Below are positions 15,915 to 25,049 of a DNA stretch of 64,000 bases, one piece after another; within the stretch, counting starts at the first letter, position 1; each line of letters opens with the position of its first letter. Below the pieces are notes generated by a model, which was not told the origin of the DNA, made no database searches, and saw nothing but the letters and a program-made list of their open reading frames with translations. The translations under genes were made by a program, and so were the position numbers. Source of the stretch: G963668345 sp965206025 (GTDB lineage: Bacteria > Acidobacteriota > Terriglobia > Bryobacterales > UBA6623); contig CBDBIU010000005.1 of assembly GCA_965206025.1 (NCBI GenBank), positions 1,984,001 to 2,048,000 of the forward strand. Direction: 5' to 3'.

Positions 15915-16702
15915 CCATCCGCGGCGATCCGCTGGAGCAGATCGAGGGGCTCAACGCGCCTGTTGCGGTTTCCATCAGTGCGCACGCCATGCTGTTGACC
16001 GGCATCTCCTTATGGTCGGCGTTCAACGCTCCGATTCAGTTGGGCCAGGCGGGGACGCTGGCCGCGGGCGCGGTATCCGTCAAGGTCGTGCAGGGAGTTC
16101 CGCTCTCCGCTGCCCGCTCGCGGATTCCGAATCCGGTGGCCAACCCGGCCGAGCACTCCGTGCCCGCCGTGCCCTCTGAGCGCACGAGAACTCCCGCCCA
16201 GGCGCCGGAAGACGATCCCAGTGCGGTCGAGGTGGAATCGAAGCGGAGGAAGCGTCCCCCGAAGCCCGCCCGCAGGGCTAGCAAGAGCAAGCCGCCGGCT
16301 CCCGCCAACCAACTTTCGTCGTCGACCGGCGCGGCGGCCAGCTCGCCGATCTTCACGGGCCCAGGAGCCGGCGGGTCGGGAGGCGTCGCCTTCGGAACCG
16401 GAAGTCCCTTCGGCGCGCGCTTCGGCTGGTATGCCGAGGCTTTGCAGCGACGCCTCGCCGAAGAATGGAGAAAGACCCTGGGCCAGGTATCCGGCAGCTC
16501 GCGGAAACCCGCGGTTGTTTCCTTTCGCATACTTCGTAATGGTAGGATTAAGGGTGTTCAAATTGCTCAAACCAGCGCCAATCGCTCGCTCGACTACTCG
16601 GCGTTCCGTGCGGTCCATAACATAAATCCGATGCAGCCACTCCCCCCGGCCATGCGTCGGCGTTCGATCCGGATTGAAATGCATTTCCAACTCGCCAATT
16701 AA
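15911..16702 (+). CDS. TolA/TonB-like energy transducer
   Basis: The protein has 263 residues from ATG 15911, which overlaps the tolR stop (ATGA). One N-terminal membrane helix (VAVSISAHAMLLTGISLWSA) is followed by a long Pro/Ala/Lys-rich periplasmic spacer (~55-170) and a Gly-rich hinge. The C-terminal TonB/TolA-type domain starts at FGWYAEALQRRLAEEWRKTL and includes AVVSFRILRNGRIKGVQIAQ. It should transmit force from TolQR to the outer membrane. By position it is the TolA of this cluster, but the C-terminal domain reads as a TonB-family fold, so I leave the symbol blank. A frame starting at 15812 is just upstream read-through. Confidence 0.88.
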   Translation: MTIRGDPLEQIEGLNAPVAVSISAHAMLLTGISLWSAFNAPIQLGQAGTLAAGAVSVKVVQGVPLSAARSRIPNPVANPAEHSVPAVPSERTRTPAQAPEDDPSAVEVESKRRKRPPKPARRASKSKPPAPANQLSSSTGAAASSPIFTGPGAGGSGGVAFGTGSPFGARFGWYAEALQRRLAEEWRKTLGQVSGSSRKPAVVSFRILRNGRIKGVQIAQTSANRSLDYSAFRAVHNINPMQPLPPAMRRRSIRIEMHFQLAN

Positions 16703-16724
16703 CGGCCTTCAACAATCATCCGCC

Positions 16725-18104
16725 ATGCCAAGGAATCGACTCGCGACCCTGCTGCCGGCGGTGGCTCTGCTGTTCGGAGGAGCGCTGCTGGCCCAACAGC
16801 CGGCCGACTACACCGGCAGGGTGACCGACAGGCAGCAAGCGCCGCGCATCGCCGTGCCCGACCTTTTGGGCGGCCCTGACATCAGCACCGAGAGTGACGT
16901 CTTCAACGGTGCTTTGTGGAACGCCTTGGAAGGTTCCGCGCGGTTTGAGATGGTGTCGAAAAGCTTCTATCCGCGGACAACCCCTCAGCGGCCCGACGAC
17001 TTCCACGCCGACGACAAGAACCTGCCCGACGACTCGGGAGCGCGGAGCTTCTGGTTGCGAGGCTGGTCGGACCCTCCCGTGGGTACGCGCTACCTGACCT
17101 TCGGCTCGCTGGGCGTGGCGAACGAACGGCTGACGCTTTCCGGCTATCTCTATGATGTAACCGCCGAAGACCCCGCGGCTGCTTTTATCTTCGGCAAGCG
17201 GTACTTCGCCGATCCCGATGCGAAAGGCGCCCGCCGGCTGGCGCACGATTTCTCCCGCGATGTCCTCGAAAAGTTGGGCCTCGGTACAGGCCTGGCCGGT
17301 ACCCGCATCTACTTCGTCTCCGACCGCACCGGTCACCGCGAGATCTGGGCCATGGATTACGACGGCGGCAACCAGACACCGATCACCAACTATAAAAACC
17401 TCAGTCTGACGCCCACCGTTTCGCCCGACGGCGCGAAGGTCGCTTTTACCAGCTACTTCCTGGGAACGCCGCAGATCATCGTCCATTCGCTGGAGACCGG
17501 ACGCCGGCTGACGTTCTACAACCAGATCGCGTCGCTCAACACGACTCCCTCATTCACGCCCGACGGCGAGCGGATTGCTTTCGCCTCATCGGCCAGCGGC
17601 CGGTCACAGATCTACGTGGCGGACCTTGACGGCAGGAATCTCCGCAGGATATCGTATTCTCGATCCATTGATGTGGACCCGGCTGTCAATCCGAAGACCG
17701 GGGCACAGATCGCCTTTGTATCGGGACGCAGCGGCGTCCCTCAGGTTTACCTGATGGACGACGAAGGCGCGAATGTGCGCAGGTTGTCGGGCGGCGGAGG
17801 AGATGCGGTCCAGCCGTCGTGGGACCCGCAAGGGCAGAACGTTTCTTTTTCCTGGACTCGCGGGTTCGAGCCCGGCAACTACAACATCTTCATCATGAAC
17901 GTGGCCACCGAAGAGCTGGTCCAGCTGACTCATGGCGCGGGCAGGAATGAGCATCCTACCTGGTCGCCCAGCGGCACCCACATCACGTTTGCCTCGAACC
18001 GGTCCGGCGGCACGCAGGTTTGGACCATGCGCGCCGATGGGAGGCAACTTCGGAAGCTCACGACGCAGGGGAAAAACCATCAGCCCTTTTGGGGAGTAAG
18101 ATAA
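16725..18104 (+). CDS. tolB: Tol-Pal system beta-propeller protein TolB
   Basis: The protein has 459 residues from ATG 16725, which gives a clean signal peptide (MPRNRLATLLPAVALLFGGA, then LLAQQ). An ATG at 16674 is inside the previous gene and would bury it. The N-terminal D1 domain is followed by WD40-like PD40 repeats: IYFVSDRTGHREIWAMDYDG, VAFTSYFLGTPQIIVHSLET, IAFASSASGRSQIYVADLDG, IAFVSGRSGVPQVYLMDDEG and ITFASNRSGGTQVWTMRADG. It is a periplasmic protein that binds Pal and links it to the TolQRA motor. The gene follows the TonB-like gene by 22 bp. Confidence 0.96.
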   Translation: MPRNRLATLLPAVALLFGGALLAQQPADYTGRVTDRQQAPRIAVPDLLGGPDISTESDVFNGALWNALEGSARFEMVSKSFYPRTTPQRPDDFHADDKNLPDDSGARSFWLRGWSDPPVGTRYLTFGSLGVANERLTLSGYLYDVTAEDPAAAFIFGKRYFADPDAKGARRLAHDFSRDVLEKLGLGTGLAGTRIYFVSDRTGHREIWAMDYDGGNQTPITNYKNLSLTPTVSPDGAKVAFTSYFLGTPQIIVHSLETGRRLTFYNQIASLNTTPSFTPDGERIAFASSASGRSQIYVADLDGRNLRRISYSRSIDVDPAVNPKTGAQIAFVSGRSGVPQVYLMDDEGANVRRLSGGGGDAVQPSWDPQGQNVSFSWTRGFEPGNYNIFIMNVATEELVQLTHGAGRNEHPTWSPSGTHITFASNRSGGTQVWTMRADGRQLRKLTTQGKNHQPFWGVR

Positions 18105-18218
18105 AGGCCGTCGCACCATGACCCATTGTCATCACTTGTCCGGACGAAGCGGTGGGCGGGCGGCTCGAGTAAACGGTCGTTCCAATGGAAGAGTACTTTG
18201 AGGAGGCGTAGGAGTACC

Positions 18219-18983
18219 ATGTCAACAAAGAGAAGCATTGCACTGGTCTTGCTGAGTATTTTCCTGGTGGCATTTGCCGCGGGGTGCAAGAAACCACCGC
18301 CACCGCCACCGCCGCCACCACCGGCGCCCGTGAAGCCGGAGCCACCCCCGAAGCCGGAGGTGACGCTATCGGCGGAGCCGAGTTCCATCGAGCGCGGCAA
18401 GTCGTCAACGCTGAAATGGTCGTCGACGAACGCCACGAGCGCGACACTGAATCAGGGCATCGGGGCCGTTCCCCCGAGCGGTTCGCGCGAAATCTTTCCC
18501 ACGCAGAGCACCTCGTACGAGATCATCGCCAAGGGAGCCGGCGGAGAAGCGACGGCATCGGCTCGAGTCGAAGTCCGCGTGCCGCCACCACCACCGCCCC
18601 CACCCCCACCTAAGCCCGGGATCAGTACAGTGGTCAAGCAGAACGTAACGGACGCCCACTTCGACTACGACAAGAGCAATATCCGCGCGGATGCCGAAGC
18701 GACGCTGCGCGGTAACGCGGGCGCGCTCAAGAAGATCTTGGCTGACTATCCTAGTGCGCGGATCGTGATCGAAGGCCACTGCGACGAGCGGGGAACCAGC
18801 GAGTACAATTTGGCGTTGGGGGATCGGCGGTCCACCGCCGCTAGAGACTTTCTCGTCAGCCTCGGCGTCTCGGTCGGCCAGCTGACCACGATCAGCTACG
18901 GCAAAGAGCGGCCCCAGTGCAGCGACTCGCACGAAAGCTGCTGGCAGAGAAACCGGCGCGCGCATTTTGGTGTAGCGCCGTAA
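18219..18983 (+). CDS. pal: Peptidoglycan-associated lipoprotein Pal with inserted Ig-like domain
   Basis: The protein has 254 residues from ATG 18219, preceded by AGGAGGCGTAGGAG. The signal peptide ends in the lipobox AFAAGC, so the Cys is lipidated. A run of ten prolines follows, then a ~75-residue Ig-like module (VTLSAEPSSIERGKSSTLKW, with STNATSATLN), a second run of ten prolines, and the OmpA-like domain (DAHFDYDKSNIRADAE, IVIEGHCDERGTSEYNLALG, RRAHFGV). The OmpA domain binds peptidoglycan and holds the outer membrane to the wall. Pal is usually ~170 residues. The extra Ig-like module between two polyproline stalks probably lengthens the reach across the periplasm. Confidence 0.95.
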   Translation: MSTKRSIALVLLSIFLVAFAAGCKKPPPPPPPPPPAPVKPEPPPKPEVTLSAEPSSIERGKSSTLKWSSTNATSATLNQGIGAVPPSGSREIFPTQSTSYEIIAKGAGGEATASARVEVRVPPPPPPPPPPKPGISTVVKQNVTDAHFDYDKSNIRADAEATLRGNAGALKKILADYPSARIVIEGHCDERGTSEYNLALGDRRSTAARDFLVSLGVSVGQLTTISYGKERPQCSDSHESCWQRNRRAHFGVAP

Positions 18984-19144
18984 GATACTGGCGACGCGCA
19001 GGGGGCGCGCCCGCGGGTGGGTAACCTGTGGAAGCGCTCCCGCGTCTGTTTGCTAGCGCGGGGTTGACAGGTTCCGGCCGGCGACTCGATTGACGAGCGC
19101 CCCAATCCAAAGCCGGACTTCGGTCTCACAAGGCAGCGAAAGAT

Positions 19145-20023
19145 ATGAAGAGGGTCGGATTGAAACGCCAACAAGCCATTGCCGGGTTCGTCTTGTTTTG
19201 GGTTGGGGCGTTAACCATCTCGGTGGGACCGGCTCTGGCTCAAAAGAAGGAAGTGATTCAGCTCCAGCGCGACATGGCCATCCTCCAGGAGCAGGTGCGG
19301 CAGATGGGCCGTCAGATGGATGGCCTCGGCGAGCGGATGGCCGTGCTCGAGAATCTTCTCAAGCAGAATCTCGACACGTCGAGCAAGATGAACCAAGCGA
19401 TCGCCTTGATCGAACGCAGCATCGCCAAGCAGGTCGATGCGGTGGTCGCGCCCGTCACTTCGATTAGTAATCGGGTGGAGACTCTCTCGAGCCAGTTCGG
19501 CGCTTTGCGGGATGCGGTCGAGGAGCAAAGTTCCCGGCTGGGCAAAGTCCACCAGCAGGTCGAGGACATCAACAATCACTTGACGGCGCTCCCTCCGTCC
19601 GGTGTCGGTGATGAAGGGGGAATGGCAACCGGCGGCAGCTCGGCGTCAACCCTCTATGACAGCGCGATGATTGACAACAGCCGCGGCAACTGGGATTTGG
19701 CCCGCGATCAGTTCAAGCAATACCTGGAATTGTACCCTAACTCCGTGCGCGCCGCCGAGGCGCAGTATTATCTGGGCGACATCTCGTATAACCAGAAAGA
19801 CTACCCCGGAGCCGTTCAGCACTTTGACGCCGTCCTGGAGCGATACGCCGCCGGGCACATCTCTCCCGACGCTCAGTACAAGAAAGGGCTGGCGCTGATC
19901 GAGCTGAATAAACCCCGGGACGCGATTCGCGAGCTGGAGAGTCTGATCGAGAACTACCCCAACAGCAATGTGGCCGCTCTGGCGAAAGGACGTCTCGCCG
20001 GGCTCAAGGGCGGCGCCCCTTAG
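19145..20023 (+). CDS. cpoB: Tol-Pal system protein CpoB/YbgF
   Basis: The 292-residue secreted protein has a signal peptide (~1-31, ending GPALAQ), a long N-terminal coiled coil (heptads from ~35 to 150, with QLQRDMAILQEQVRQMGRQM), then a Gly/Ser linker. Three TPR-like repeats follow: LYDSAMIDNSRGNWDLARDQ, AEAQYYLGDISYNQKDYPGA and SPDAQYKKGLALIELNKPRD. CpoB coordinates peptidoglycan synthesis with outer-membrane constriction and completes the Tol-Pal cluster. The coiled coil is longer than in E. coli. It lies 161 bp after pal, so it may have its own promoter. Confidence 0.93.
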   Translation: MKRVGLKRQQAIAGFVLFWVGALTISVGPALAQKKEVIQLQRDMAILQEQVRQMGRQMDGLGERMAVLENLLKQNLDTSSKMNQAIALIERSIAKQVDAVVAPVTSISNRVETLSSQFGALRDAVEEQSSRLGKVHQQVEDINNHLTALPPSGVGDEGGMATGGSSASTLYDSAMIDNSRGNWDLARDQFKQYLELYPNSVRAAEAQYYLGDISYNQKDYPGAVQHFDAVLERYAAGHISPDAQYKKGLALIELNKPRDAIRELESLIENYPNSNVAALAKGRLAGLKGGAP

Positions 20024-20239
20024 TGCATAGTTGGGTAAGTTGCATAAGTTCACGATCGTTTTTGGGTCGGCGATTCCGGGCCCGCCCCCCAGCACGGGCA
20101 ACCCCGCCTATGGGCTTTTGAGCCGGCGGCCGCAAGACGTGTCAGGCGACGTCCTTTCCCCACTCGAACTCCGCCGCGTTTACCCCGTCGAAAATTCCCG
20201 CGCCCATGTGTCGCCGGGACTCTCACGCGAGGTGCGCCG

Positions 20240-21175
20240 GTGAAAAGCCTCGGTCCGCTGATTGGCCTGGCGGCCGTCTACGTCTTCTTCATGATGTGGG
20301 CCGGCGAACCGTTTTACTCCCCTTTCAACCGCGTGACGGTGCTGACCCAGAGCGTCATTGTGACCGCAGGCGCGCTGGGGATGACGCTGATTATCATCTC
20401 AGGTGGAATCGACCTCAGCGTCGGCTCAGTGATTGCGCTATCGACGGTCGTGATTGCGCGCATGCTCGGCACCGACGTAACGCCGATCGTGGCGGCTCTT
20501 GCCGGCGTGCTGGTGGGCGGCGCTTGCGGGGCCCTCAACGGCTTTTTGATAACCCGTCTGAACCTCGTGCCGTTCATTATTACGCTGGGAACCTTGCTCG
20601 TCTACCGCGGCGCCGCCACTGGGGTAGCCAAGGAGCAGAAGATCGACGCTCCGATCACCTGGCTCAACGACATGCTGGCCAAGTTCCCCGACCCTCCGTG
20701 GCTGGTCGTGGCGCCCGGGGTGTGGCTGACGCTGCTGCTGGCGGTGGTCGTTGGCTTGATGCTGCGCTCGACCATCCTCGGGCGCTACATCTTTGCCATC
20801 GGCTCGAACGAAAACACCGCTCGGATCTGTGGCATCCGCGTCGAGCGGGTCAAGGTCTACATCTACTCGATCGCGGGGCTGTTGACCGGTTTCGCCGGGT
20901 GGATGCAGTTCAGCCGGCTGACGGTAGGCGACCCCACCGCCGCGCGGGGCATGGAGCTCGATATCATCGCCTCGGTGGTCATCGGCGGCGGTAGTCTGCA
21001 AGGCGGGGAAGGGAGCATCGTCGGTTCCGTCGCCGGAGCCATGCTGATGGCCGTCATCCGCAACGGGCTCAGCATGAAGGGGGTGCCCAACTGGGTGCAA
21101 GACGTTCTTACCGGCAGCATCATCGTCGCCGCGGTAGCGCTGGACCGCCTGCGCCACCGCGCGCGGGCAGGCTAA
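20240..21175 (+). CDS. Sugar-type ABC transporter permease (RbsC family)
   Basis: The 311-residue membrane protein has about nine hydrophobic segments. The family signature IIISGGIDLSVGSVIAL and the coupling-region sequence FAIGSNENTARICGIRVERV match RbsC/BPD_transp_2 permeases. A transporter would also need a periplasmic binding protein and an ATPase. Neither is in the window, so this is either an orphan or its partners were displaced. It starts at GTG 20240. No strong ribosome-binding site is seen, and an earlier start is not excluded. It is 216 bp after cpoB and 52 bp before an IS that may have cut off downstream genes. Confidence 0.9.
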   Translation: MKSLGPLIGLAAVYVFFMMWAGEPFYSPFNRVTVLTQSVIVTAGALGMTLIIISGGIDLSVGSVIALSTVVIARMLGTDVTPIVAALAGVLVGGACGALNGFLITRLNLVPFIITLGTLLVYRGAATGVAKEQKIDAPITWLNDMLAKFPDPPWLVVAPGVWLTLLLAVVVGLMLRSTILGRYIFAIGSNENTARICGIRVERVKVYIYSIAGLLTGFAGWMQFSRLTVGDPTAARGMELDIIASVVIGGGSLQGGEGSIVGSVAGAMLMAVIRNGLSMKGVPNWVQDVLTGSIIVAAVALDRLRHRARAG

Positions 21176-21227
21176 GCCGGCTGCCGAGGCTGGTGCTAAG
21201 TCGCTCGTGCTTTCCCTCGCTACCCCC

Positions 21228-22787
21228 GCATTTTCCAATCCAAGAATGATCCTGAAAAGGGGTTGGTCGGGCGAGGGGCCGGCGCTGCGAGTGGATCTCC
21301 TTTCTGAGGGTGTTCGAGGGGGGTAAGGGGGAGGGGGAAGCGGAACTGGGTGTGGCCCGGACCAGGGACGTTGGTCGAGCTTTCCCCTCCCCCTGCCATC
21401 CATGCCGAGTCCGGGGCCGCCGGGCCCCGCCCCCTCGTGCTGGGATTTACCAACGGGAGCGGCAGCTGGCCAGCAGTTTCCGCTTGCGTTGCTGCATGTG
21501 GCGGGCGCATTCGGTATCGCTCATCCGCCGTGCTTGCTGTTCGAGATAATCGGCCGTGATGCCTTCCTTCAAGTGCTGCTGCCAGTGGTCGAGCGAGACC
21601 AGCTTTTCGTAAGGCGTGCGGTAGTCCCCGAGCCGATAGCGGCGCCGTCGCTTGCCGTTGTCCATCACCTCCACGGTGGCGAACCCGCAGGGACGGTGAT
21701 AGTTCAAATAGGGGTTGAAATGGGCCGTGTAGAAGCGCTGGAACTCCGCGGCGTGGACGGCGGGGATCGGCTCGTGGCCGAGGTGCTTGCGCACGACCGC
21801 TCCGTTTTTGCCCTCCACCAAGGCGTTGTCGGTGGTGCGATGCGCCCGCGACTTGGTGAACTCCCCGATCAGCAGCTTGTTGAGCAGCTTGGCCACCCGG
21901 CGGTTGAGAAACTCCGAGCCGTTGTCGGAGTGAAAGCCGCGGATGCGGAAGGGGAACTGGTGCAGGATGGCCTCCAAAACGGGGATCAAATGGGCTTCCG
22001 AGATGGTCTGGCAACAGCCCACCACCTGACACTGCGTCACCGTATCGACGGCATTGACGTGGTACAGCCCGGGGCGCATGGTGGTGTCGCCCTGATGCAC
22101 CGTGTCGACCCGCAAGTAGCCGGGCCGCCCGCACGGGTTGGGCCGCCGCCGCTCGCCGATGGCCACCGCGCGGGAGCGCGTCCGGGTGTGATGGACGTGG
22201 TGTTCGCGATAGACCGCGGTGCGTCGCAGGTTGTAGATGTGCGAGGCCGAGAGGGAGCAATCGTTGGAGGCGGCCTGGCCGTAGACGTGGTGTTCGCGCC
22301 ATAGGATGCGCCGCAGCGCCGGGCCCGACAGCCCTTCGTGGGCCGCATCGACGGTGGCCAACAGAGCGATATCGTCGTGTGTGTAGCGGCGCGGAAAGCG
22401 ATGCCGGCGGGGCGGGGCGGGCTCGACGGCTCCGCTTTGACGGTAGCGCCGGATCAGACGCGTGATCTGCGCCAAGCTGCGCCCGCTGATCTTGGCCACA
22501 TAGCGCCGCACGACGCCTTCGTCTTTCTTCGACAGCCGCAGGTACTCGTGCGCCCGCAGGGTGCGCTCGACGAGGCCGTAGATCTGCTTGCGCTCGGCGC
22601 CGGTAAAGCTGAGGCGACCGCTGGAAGCCACAAACTCGCGCATCTCGCCCAGCGTGGGACGTTGTGCATGCTGCATGGTGATTCGCATTCACCCGCAGTG
22701 TGCCCTCTCCCGGCTGCCGTCGTTTCAGGATCATCTTGTGTTGGAAACACTCCCCCCGTTCGGGATCATCTTGCATTGGACAACTCT
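21228..22787 (-). mobile_element. Integrase-core insertion sequence, type C (~1560 bp)
   Basis: The ends are GCATTTTCCAATCCAAGAAT at left and, read inward from the right, AGAGTTGTCCAATGCAAGAT. At the right end the motif TCCAAT-CAAGATGATCC-GAA occurs twice (around 22723-22743 and 22760-22780). The left end has it once. This 'two plus one' layout is shared with the elements at 35470 and 48190. No clear target duplication was found. The family could not be assigned. Confidence 0.75.
21447..22688 (-). CDS. Integrase-core (rve-type) DDE transposase, type C
   Basis: The protein has 413 residues. The N-terminal half is helical with two HTH-like segments (VVRRYVAKISGRSLAQITRL and later SASHIYNLRR). 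The catalytic core has the first Asp in YLRVDTVHQGD, the second in IRGFHSDNGSEFLN, and the Glu in DNALVEGKNGAVVRKHLGHE. The C-terminus is basic. It is co-linear with the 414-residue transposases at 35706 and 48278 but clearly diverged. I cannot place it confidently in a named IS family. IS481-like or an ungrouped family are possible. Confidence 0.85.
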   Translation of the reverse strand: MRITMQHAQRPTLGEMREFVASSGRLSFTGAERKQIYGLVERTLRAHEYLRLSKKDEGVVRRYVAKISGRSLAQITRLIRRYRQSGAVEPAPPRRHRFPRRYTHDDIALLATVDAAHEGLSGPALRRILWREHHVYGQAASNDCSLSASHIYNLRRTAVYREHHVHHTRTRSRAVAIGERRRPNPCGRPGYLRVDTVHQGDTTMRPGLYHVNAVDTVTQCQVVGCCQTISEAHLIPVLEAILHQFPFRIRGFHSDNGSEFLNRRVAKLLNKLLIGEFTKSRAHRTTDNALVEGKNGAVVRKHLGHEPIPAVHAAEFQRFYTAHFNPYLNYHRPCGFATVEVMDNGKRRRRYRLGDYRTPYEKLVSLDHWQQHLKEGITADYLEQQARRMSDTECARHMQQRKRKLLASCRSRW

Positions 22788-22957
22788 AACTCGGGTGAAA
22801 GCGCGTTCCTGCTGATATGATGGCGGTAAGCCTCTCGGCCTCGGCGGGCCGTCGTTAGGTGATACGCTCCCGAGTGCTTCCGCCGCCGGCCGACAGGGTG
22901 CTCGTCGTGGGTCCGCTTACCGGACCCGGCCAACCCGGCCGCCAAGGAGTCCGTTGA

Positions 22958-23116
22958 ATGGGCAAGTTCGCGCTACTGAACGAGTTTGTACTTTTCCTCC
23001 GGGAAAACAAGAAGCTTTGGCTGCTGCCCATCGTCATCACGCTTTTGCTGGTGGGGTCCCTGCTTGTATTCGCCCAGGGATCGGCGCTGGCTCCCTTTAT
23101 CTACACCGTCTTTTAG
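22958..23116 (+). CDS. DUF5989 family small membrane protein
   Basis: The protein has 52 residues, starting at ATG 22958 with AAGGAG eight bases upstream. It reads MGKFALLNEFVLFLRENKKL, then a single membrane helix, then the highly conserved tail AQGSALAPFIYTVF, which is diagnostic for DUF5989. Proteins of this family often sit beside carbamoyltransferase/SGNH-hydrolase genes for surface polysaccharides. None remains here, and an IS lies just upstream, so upstream partners may have been lost. Function unknown. The stop codon TAG is the first three bases of a copy of the intergenic repeat. Confidence 0.85.
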   Translation: MGKFALLNEFVLFLRENKKLWLLPIVITLLLVGSLLVFAQGSALAPFIYTVF

Positions 23117-23751
23117 CCCGCATTTCTGCTTTGAAAATAGGCCCTGTCTGCAACATGAATCCCTACGGCGCTCGGCCGATTCAGTAGGGACCGGCACTCT
23201 TGCCGGTCCTTGGGCGGGCACGGCGGCCTCCCTCCCTACCCACTCCTCGTGAGAATCCTAGCCTCACGAAACCAACAAGTCCTTGTTTTCAATGGCTTAT
23301 GGCCGATGGCCAAGAGAGCTTCAACAGCCGAATGGTAAAATGGAGGCAGAACGGCCGTGTTTGTTGGCGCTGGCCCGCCAGGTCGCGAAAAGAAAAAACC
23401 AAACAAACCAGATTTCGTCCAACCGGTTTTAAGCCAATGGGTTGCGAAGGGTTCCCTGGACGGCGGGGCGGCCAGCCCGGCGACTGTCTCACCGATCGCC
23501 TCATCGGGATATGAGGGGCCTCGAGCTACCGGTGGGCCAGGCCCAAGGAACAGCGACAAGACGGCAGCGATCTATGCCGGTAGCGACGAGGGAAGCGCCG
23601 GAACAATGGGAGCAACGAAAACAACCAAACGAAGCCAATTCCCACTAACTATTATTAAATCCAGTAACTTGCACTGCTGTGGCAGGGTACCGCAAGGCCG
23701 CGCGCGAACATTCTGACCGGCCCTTTCCAAAGGAGAAGCGCTTGGCCGCGG
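23114..23751. repeat. Partial intergenic repeat and otherwise empty spacer
   Basis: It starts TAGCCCGCATTTCT, the repeat end, then ATAGGCCCTGTCTGCAACAT, which also occurs (inverted) inside the copy at 60274-60569. A strong hairpin GGACCGGCA-CTCT-TGCCGGTCC at 23188-23209 has a near copy at 63785-63806 and may act as a terminator. From 23210 to 23751 I see no supported gene. Confidence 0.6.
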
Positions 23752-24552
23752 TCAAGAACCTCTTCGGCGGGCGTCTTGAAAAATCAAGATGTGCTGGGTG
23801 GGGAGAAAGTCGAGCACCTCGACGAGTTTGTAACCGACGGGCTCAACTTCCGCTCGAACTTCCTTGACCGTCATTTTGTGGAGGGGATCGATCGGTATGC
23901 TTGGGTCTTCCTTACGGTACTCGATGATCACAACCCGTCCGTTCTGCTTCAACGATTGCCTCACGTGTTCCATTGTTTTTTCCGGCTCGGCAAGCTCGTG
24001 GTAGACATCCACCAGCAGAACCAAGTCCACTTGCCCCCTGGGAAGGCCAGGGCCGTCGGGGCTCGCCAGGACAGAATCGACGTTCGTGATCCCTCTTTGA
24101 CGAAGGTTTTCGGCCAGTAGGTCAAGCATCCCCTGTTGGATGTCAACGGCGATCACGCGGCCTTGAGGCCCGACCTTCTTGGCCAGCCTCCAAGTGAAAT
24201 ACCCGACGCCGGCCCCCAGATCGACCGCCGTCGCCCCCTGGGGGATATTGAGAGCTTCGACAACGCGGTCGGGCTGCTCTTCCTCATCTCTTTCGGGCCG
24301 CGTAAGCCGGCTCGCGTGGGCCACGCGAAACACGGGAGCGATCTGGCGTTTCTTGATCAGCTTGCCGATGCGAAGAGGGCGCCTGGACAACCTCGCTTCC
24401 GCGGACGCGGGGCTACTCGCCTCGGACTCAGCGGGCACAGCGGGCGCGCAGCCGCTCGACCAAGCCGCCGCCAACACGGCCACGAGGCAGAGAAGCCATG
24501 GTCGGCCTCGGCCAGCCGTCCATCGCGGCATTGGCATCGATAAATCAGACAT
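23752..24552 (-). CDS. Class I SAM-dependent methyltransferase with lipoprotein signal
   Basis: The protein has 266 residues from ATG 24552 (AGGA five bases upstream). It has a basic start, a hydrophobic stretch and a lipobox-like AAAWSSGC, so it appears to be exported and lipidated. The methyltransferase fold follows: motif I TAVDLGAGVGYFTWRLAKKV, VIAVDIQQGMLDLL, LVLLVDVYHELAEPEKTMEH, then VIIEYRKEDPSIPIDP. It resembles UbiE/Methyltransf_31-type enzymes. Exported SAM-dependent methyltransferases are puzzling, because the cofactor is cytoplasmic, but the pattern recurs in related bacteria. The substrate is unknown. The longer open frame upstream lacks a ribosome-binding site. Confidence 0.85.
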   Translation of the reverse strand: MSDLSMPMPRWTAGRGRPWLLCLVAVLAAAWSSGCAPAVPAESEASSPASAEARLSRRPLRIGKLIKKRQIAPVFRVAHASRLTRPERDEEEQPDRVVEALNIPQGATAVDLGAGVGYFTWRLAKKVGPQGRVIAVDIQQGMLDLLAENLRQRGITNVDSVLASPDGPGLPRGQVDLVLLVDVYHELAEPEKTMEHVRQSLKQNGRVVIIEYRKEDPSIPIDPLHKMTVKEVRAEVEPVGYKLVEVLDFLPTQHILIFQDARRRGS

Positions 24553-24761
24553 CGGTCCTACCCGCACGGGGCGTTTCGCGTGCCGGCGACGGATCCCGCC
24601 GCAACCATCTCTCTCCCAGGGAACATGATCCCTCAGCATGGGGCCAACCAGGGTGGAGTTACGCCCATCGGCGCTGAAAACACCGCACTCGCCCGGCCCG
24701 CCTTGATTATTACAACACTCCTCCATCTCGAATCCGTCATGCCTTGCGGCCCAGAACAGGC

Positions 24762-25049
24762 TCACCGCAGGCGCCGGAAGCGTTTCTTGATGTTCTTGCT
24801 GAGCTTCTCGATCTTCTCCGCTTTGCGGATGCTGTTGACATCGACGACGAATTGCTCGTCGCGCTCAATGTCCCGCTGGAGCTCTTGCGCGAGCTTGATG
24901 ATTTCGGCGACATCCTGCTTGGACTTCTCGTAATCGTGCTGCAGTATGGCCAGCGTTCTCGACTTGCCGTCCGGCAGACGAGGCTCCGGCGGTTCCTGTT
25001 GTGGCGGAGCCTGCAAGAGGAGCAAAATAAACAGTGCGTAAGTCGCCAT
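24762..25049 (-). CDS. Small exported coiled-coil protein, hypothetical
   Basis: The protein has 95 residues from ATG 25049, with GGGA upstream. A hydrophobic N-terminus (MATYALFILLLLQAPPQ) is followed by a Pro-rich turn. A charged helix runs from LAILQHDYEKSKQDVAEIIK through LAQELQRDIERDEQFVVDVN to a basic tail KKRFRRLR. It is probably periplasmic, but no known domain is recognised. It lies 209 bp upstream of the methyltransferase gene on the same strand. Confidence 0.65.
   Translation of the reverse strand: MATYALFILLLLQAPPQQEPPEPRLPDGKSRTLAILQHDYEKSKQDVAEIIKLAQELQRDIERDEQFVVDVNSIRKAEKIEKLSKNIKKRFRRLR

Noticed and set aside
15812..16702. Longer form of the TonB-like protein starting at 15812
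   Set aside because: The extra residues overlap tolR in another frame and are Arg/Gly-rich. ATG 15911 forms the usual ATGA overlap.
18290..18620. Proline-codon runs as a repeat array or CRISPR-like structure
   Set aside because: The runs are in-frame polyproline linkers of Pal. No CRISPR spacing or cas gene exists anywhere in the window.
20206..20994. 262-residue frame overlapping the ABC permease
   Set aside because: It is an out-of-frame shadow of the permease, rich in Arg/His and without homology.
23236..23559. 107-residue frame in the spacer after DUF5989
   Set aside because: Pro/Arg-rich, no start signal, and overlapping equally long frames on both strands.
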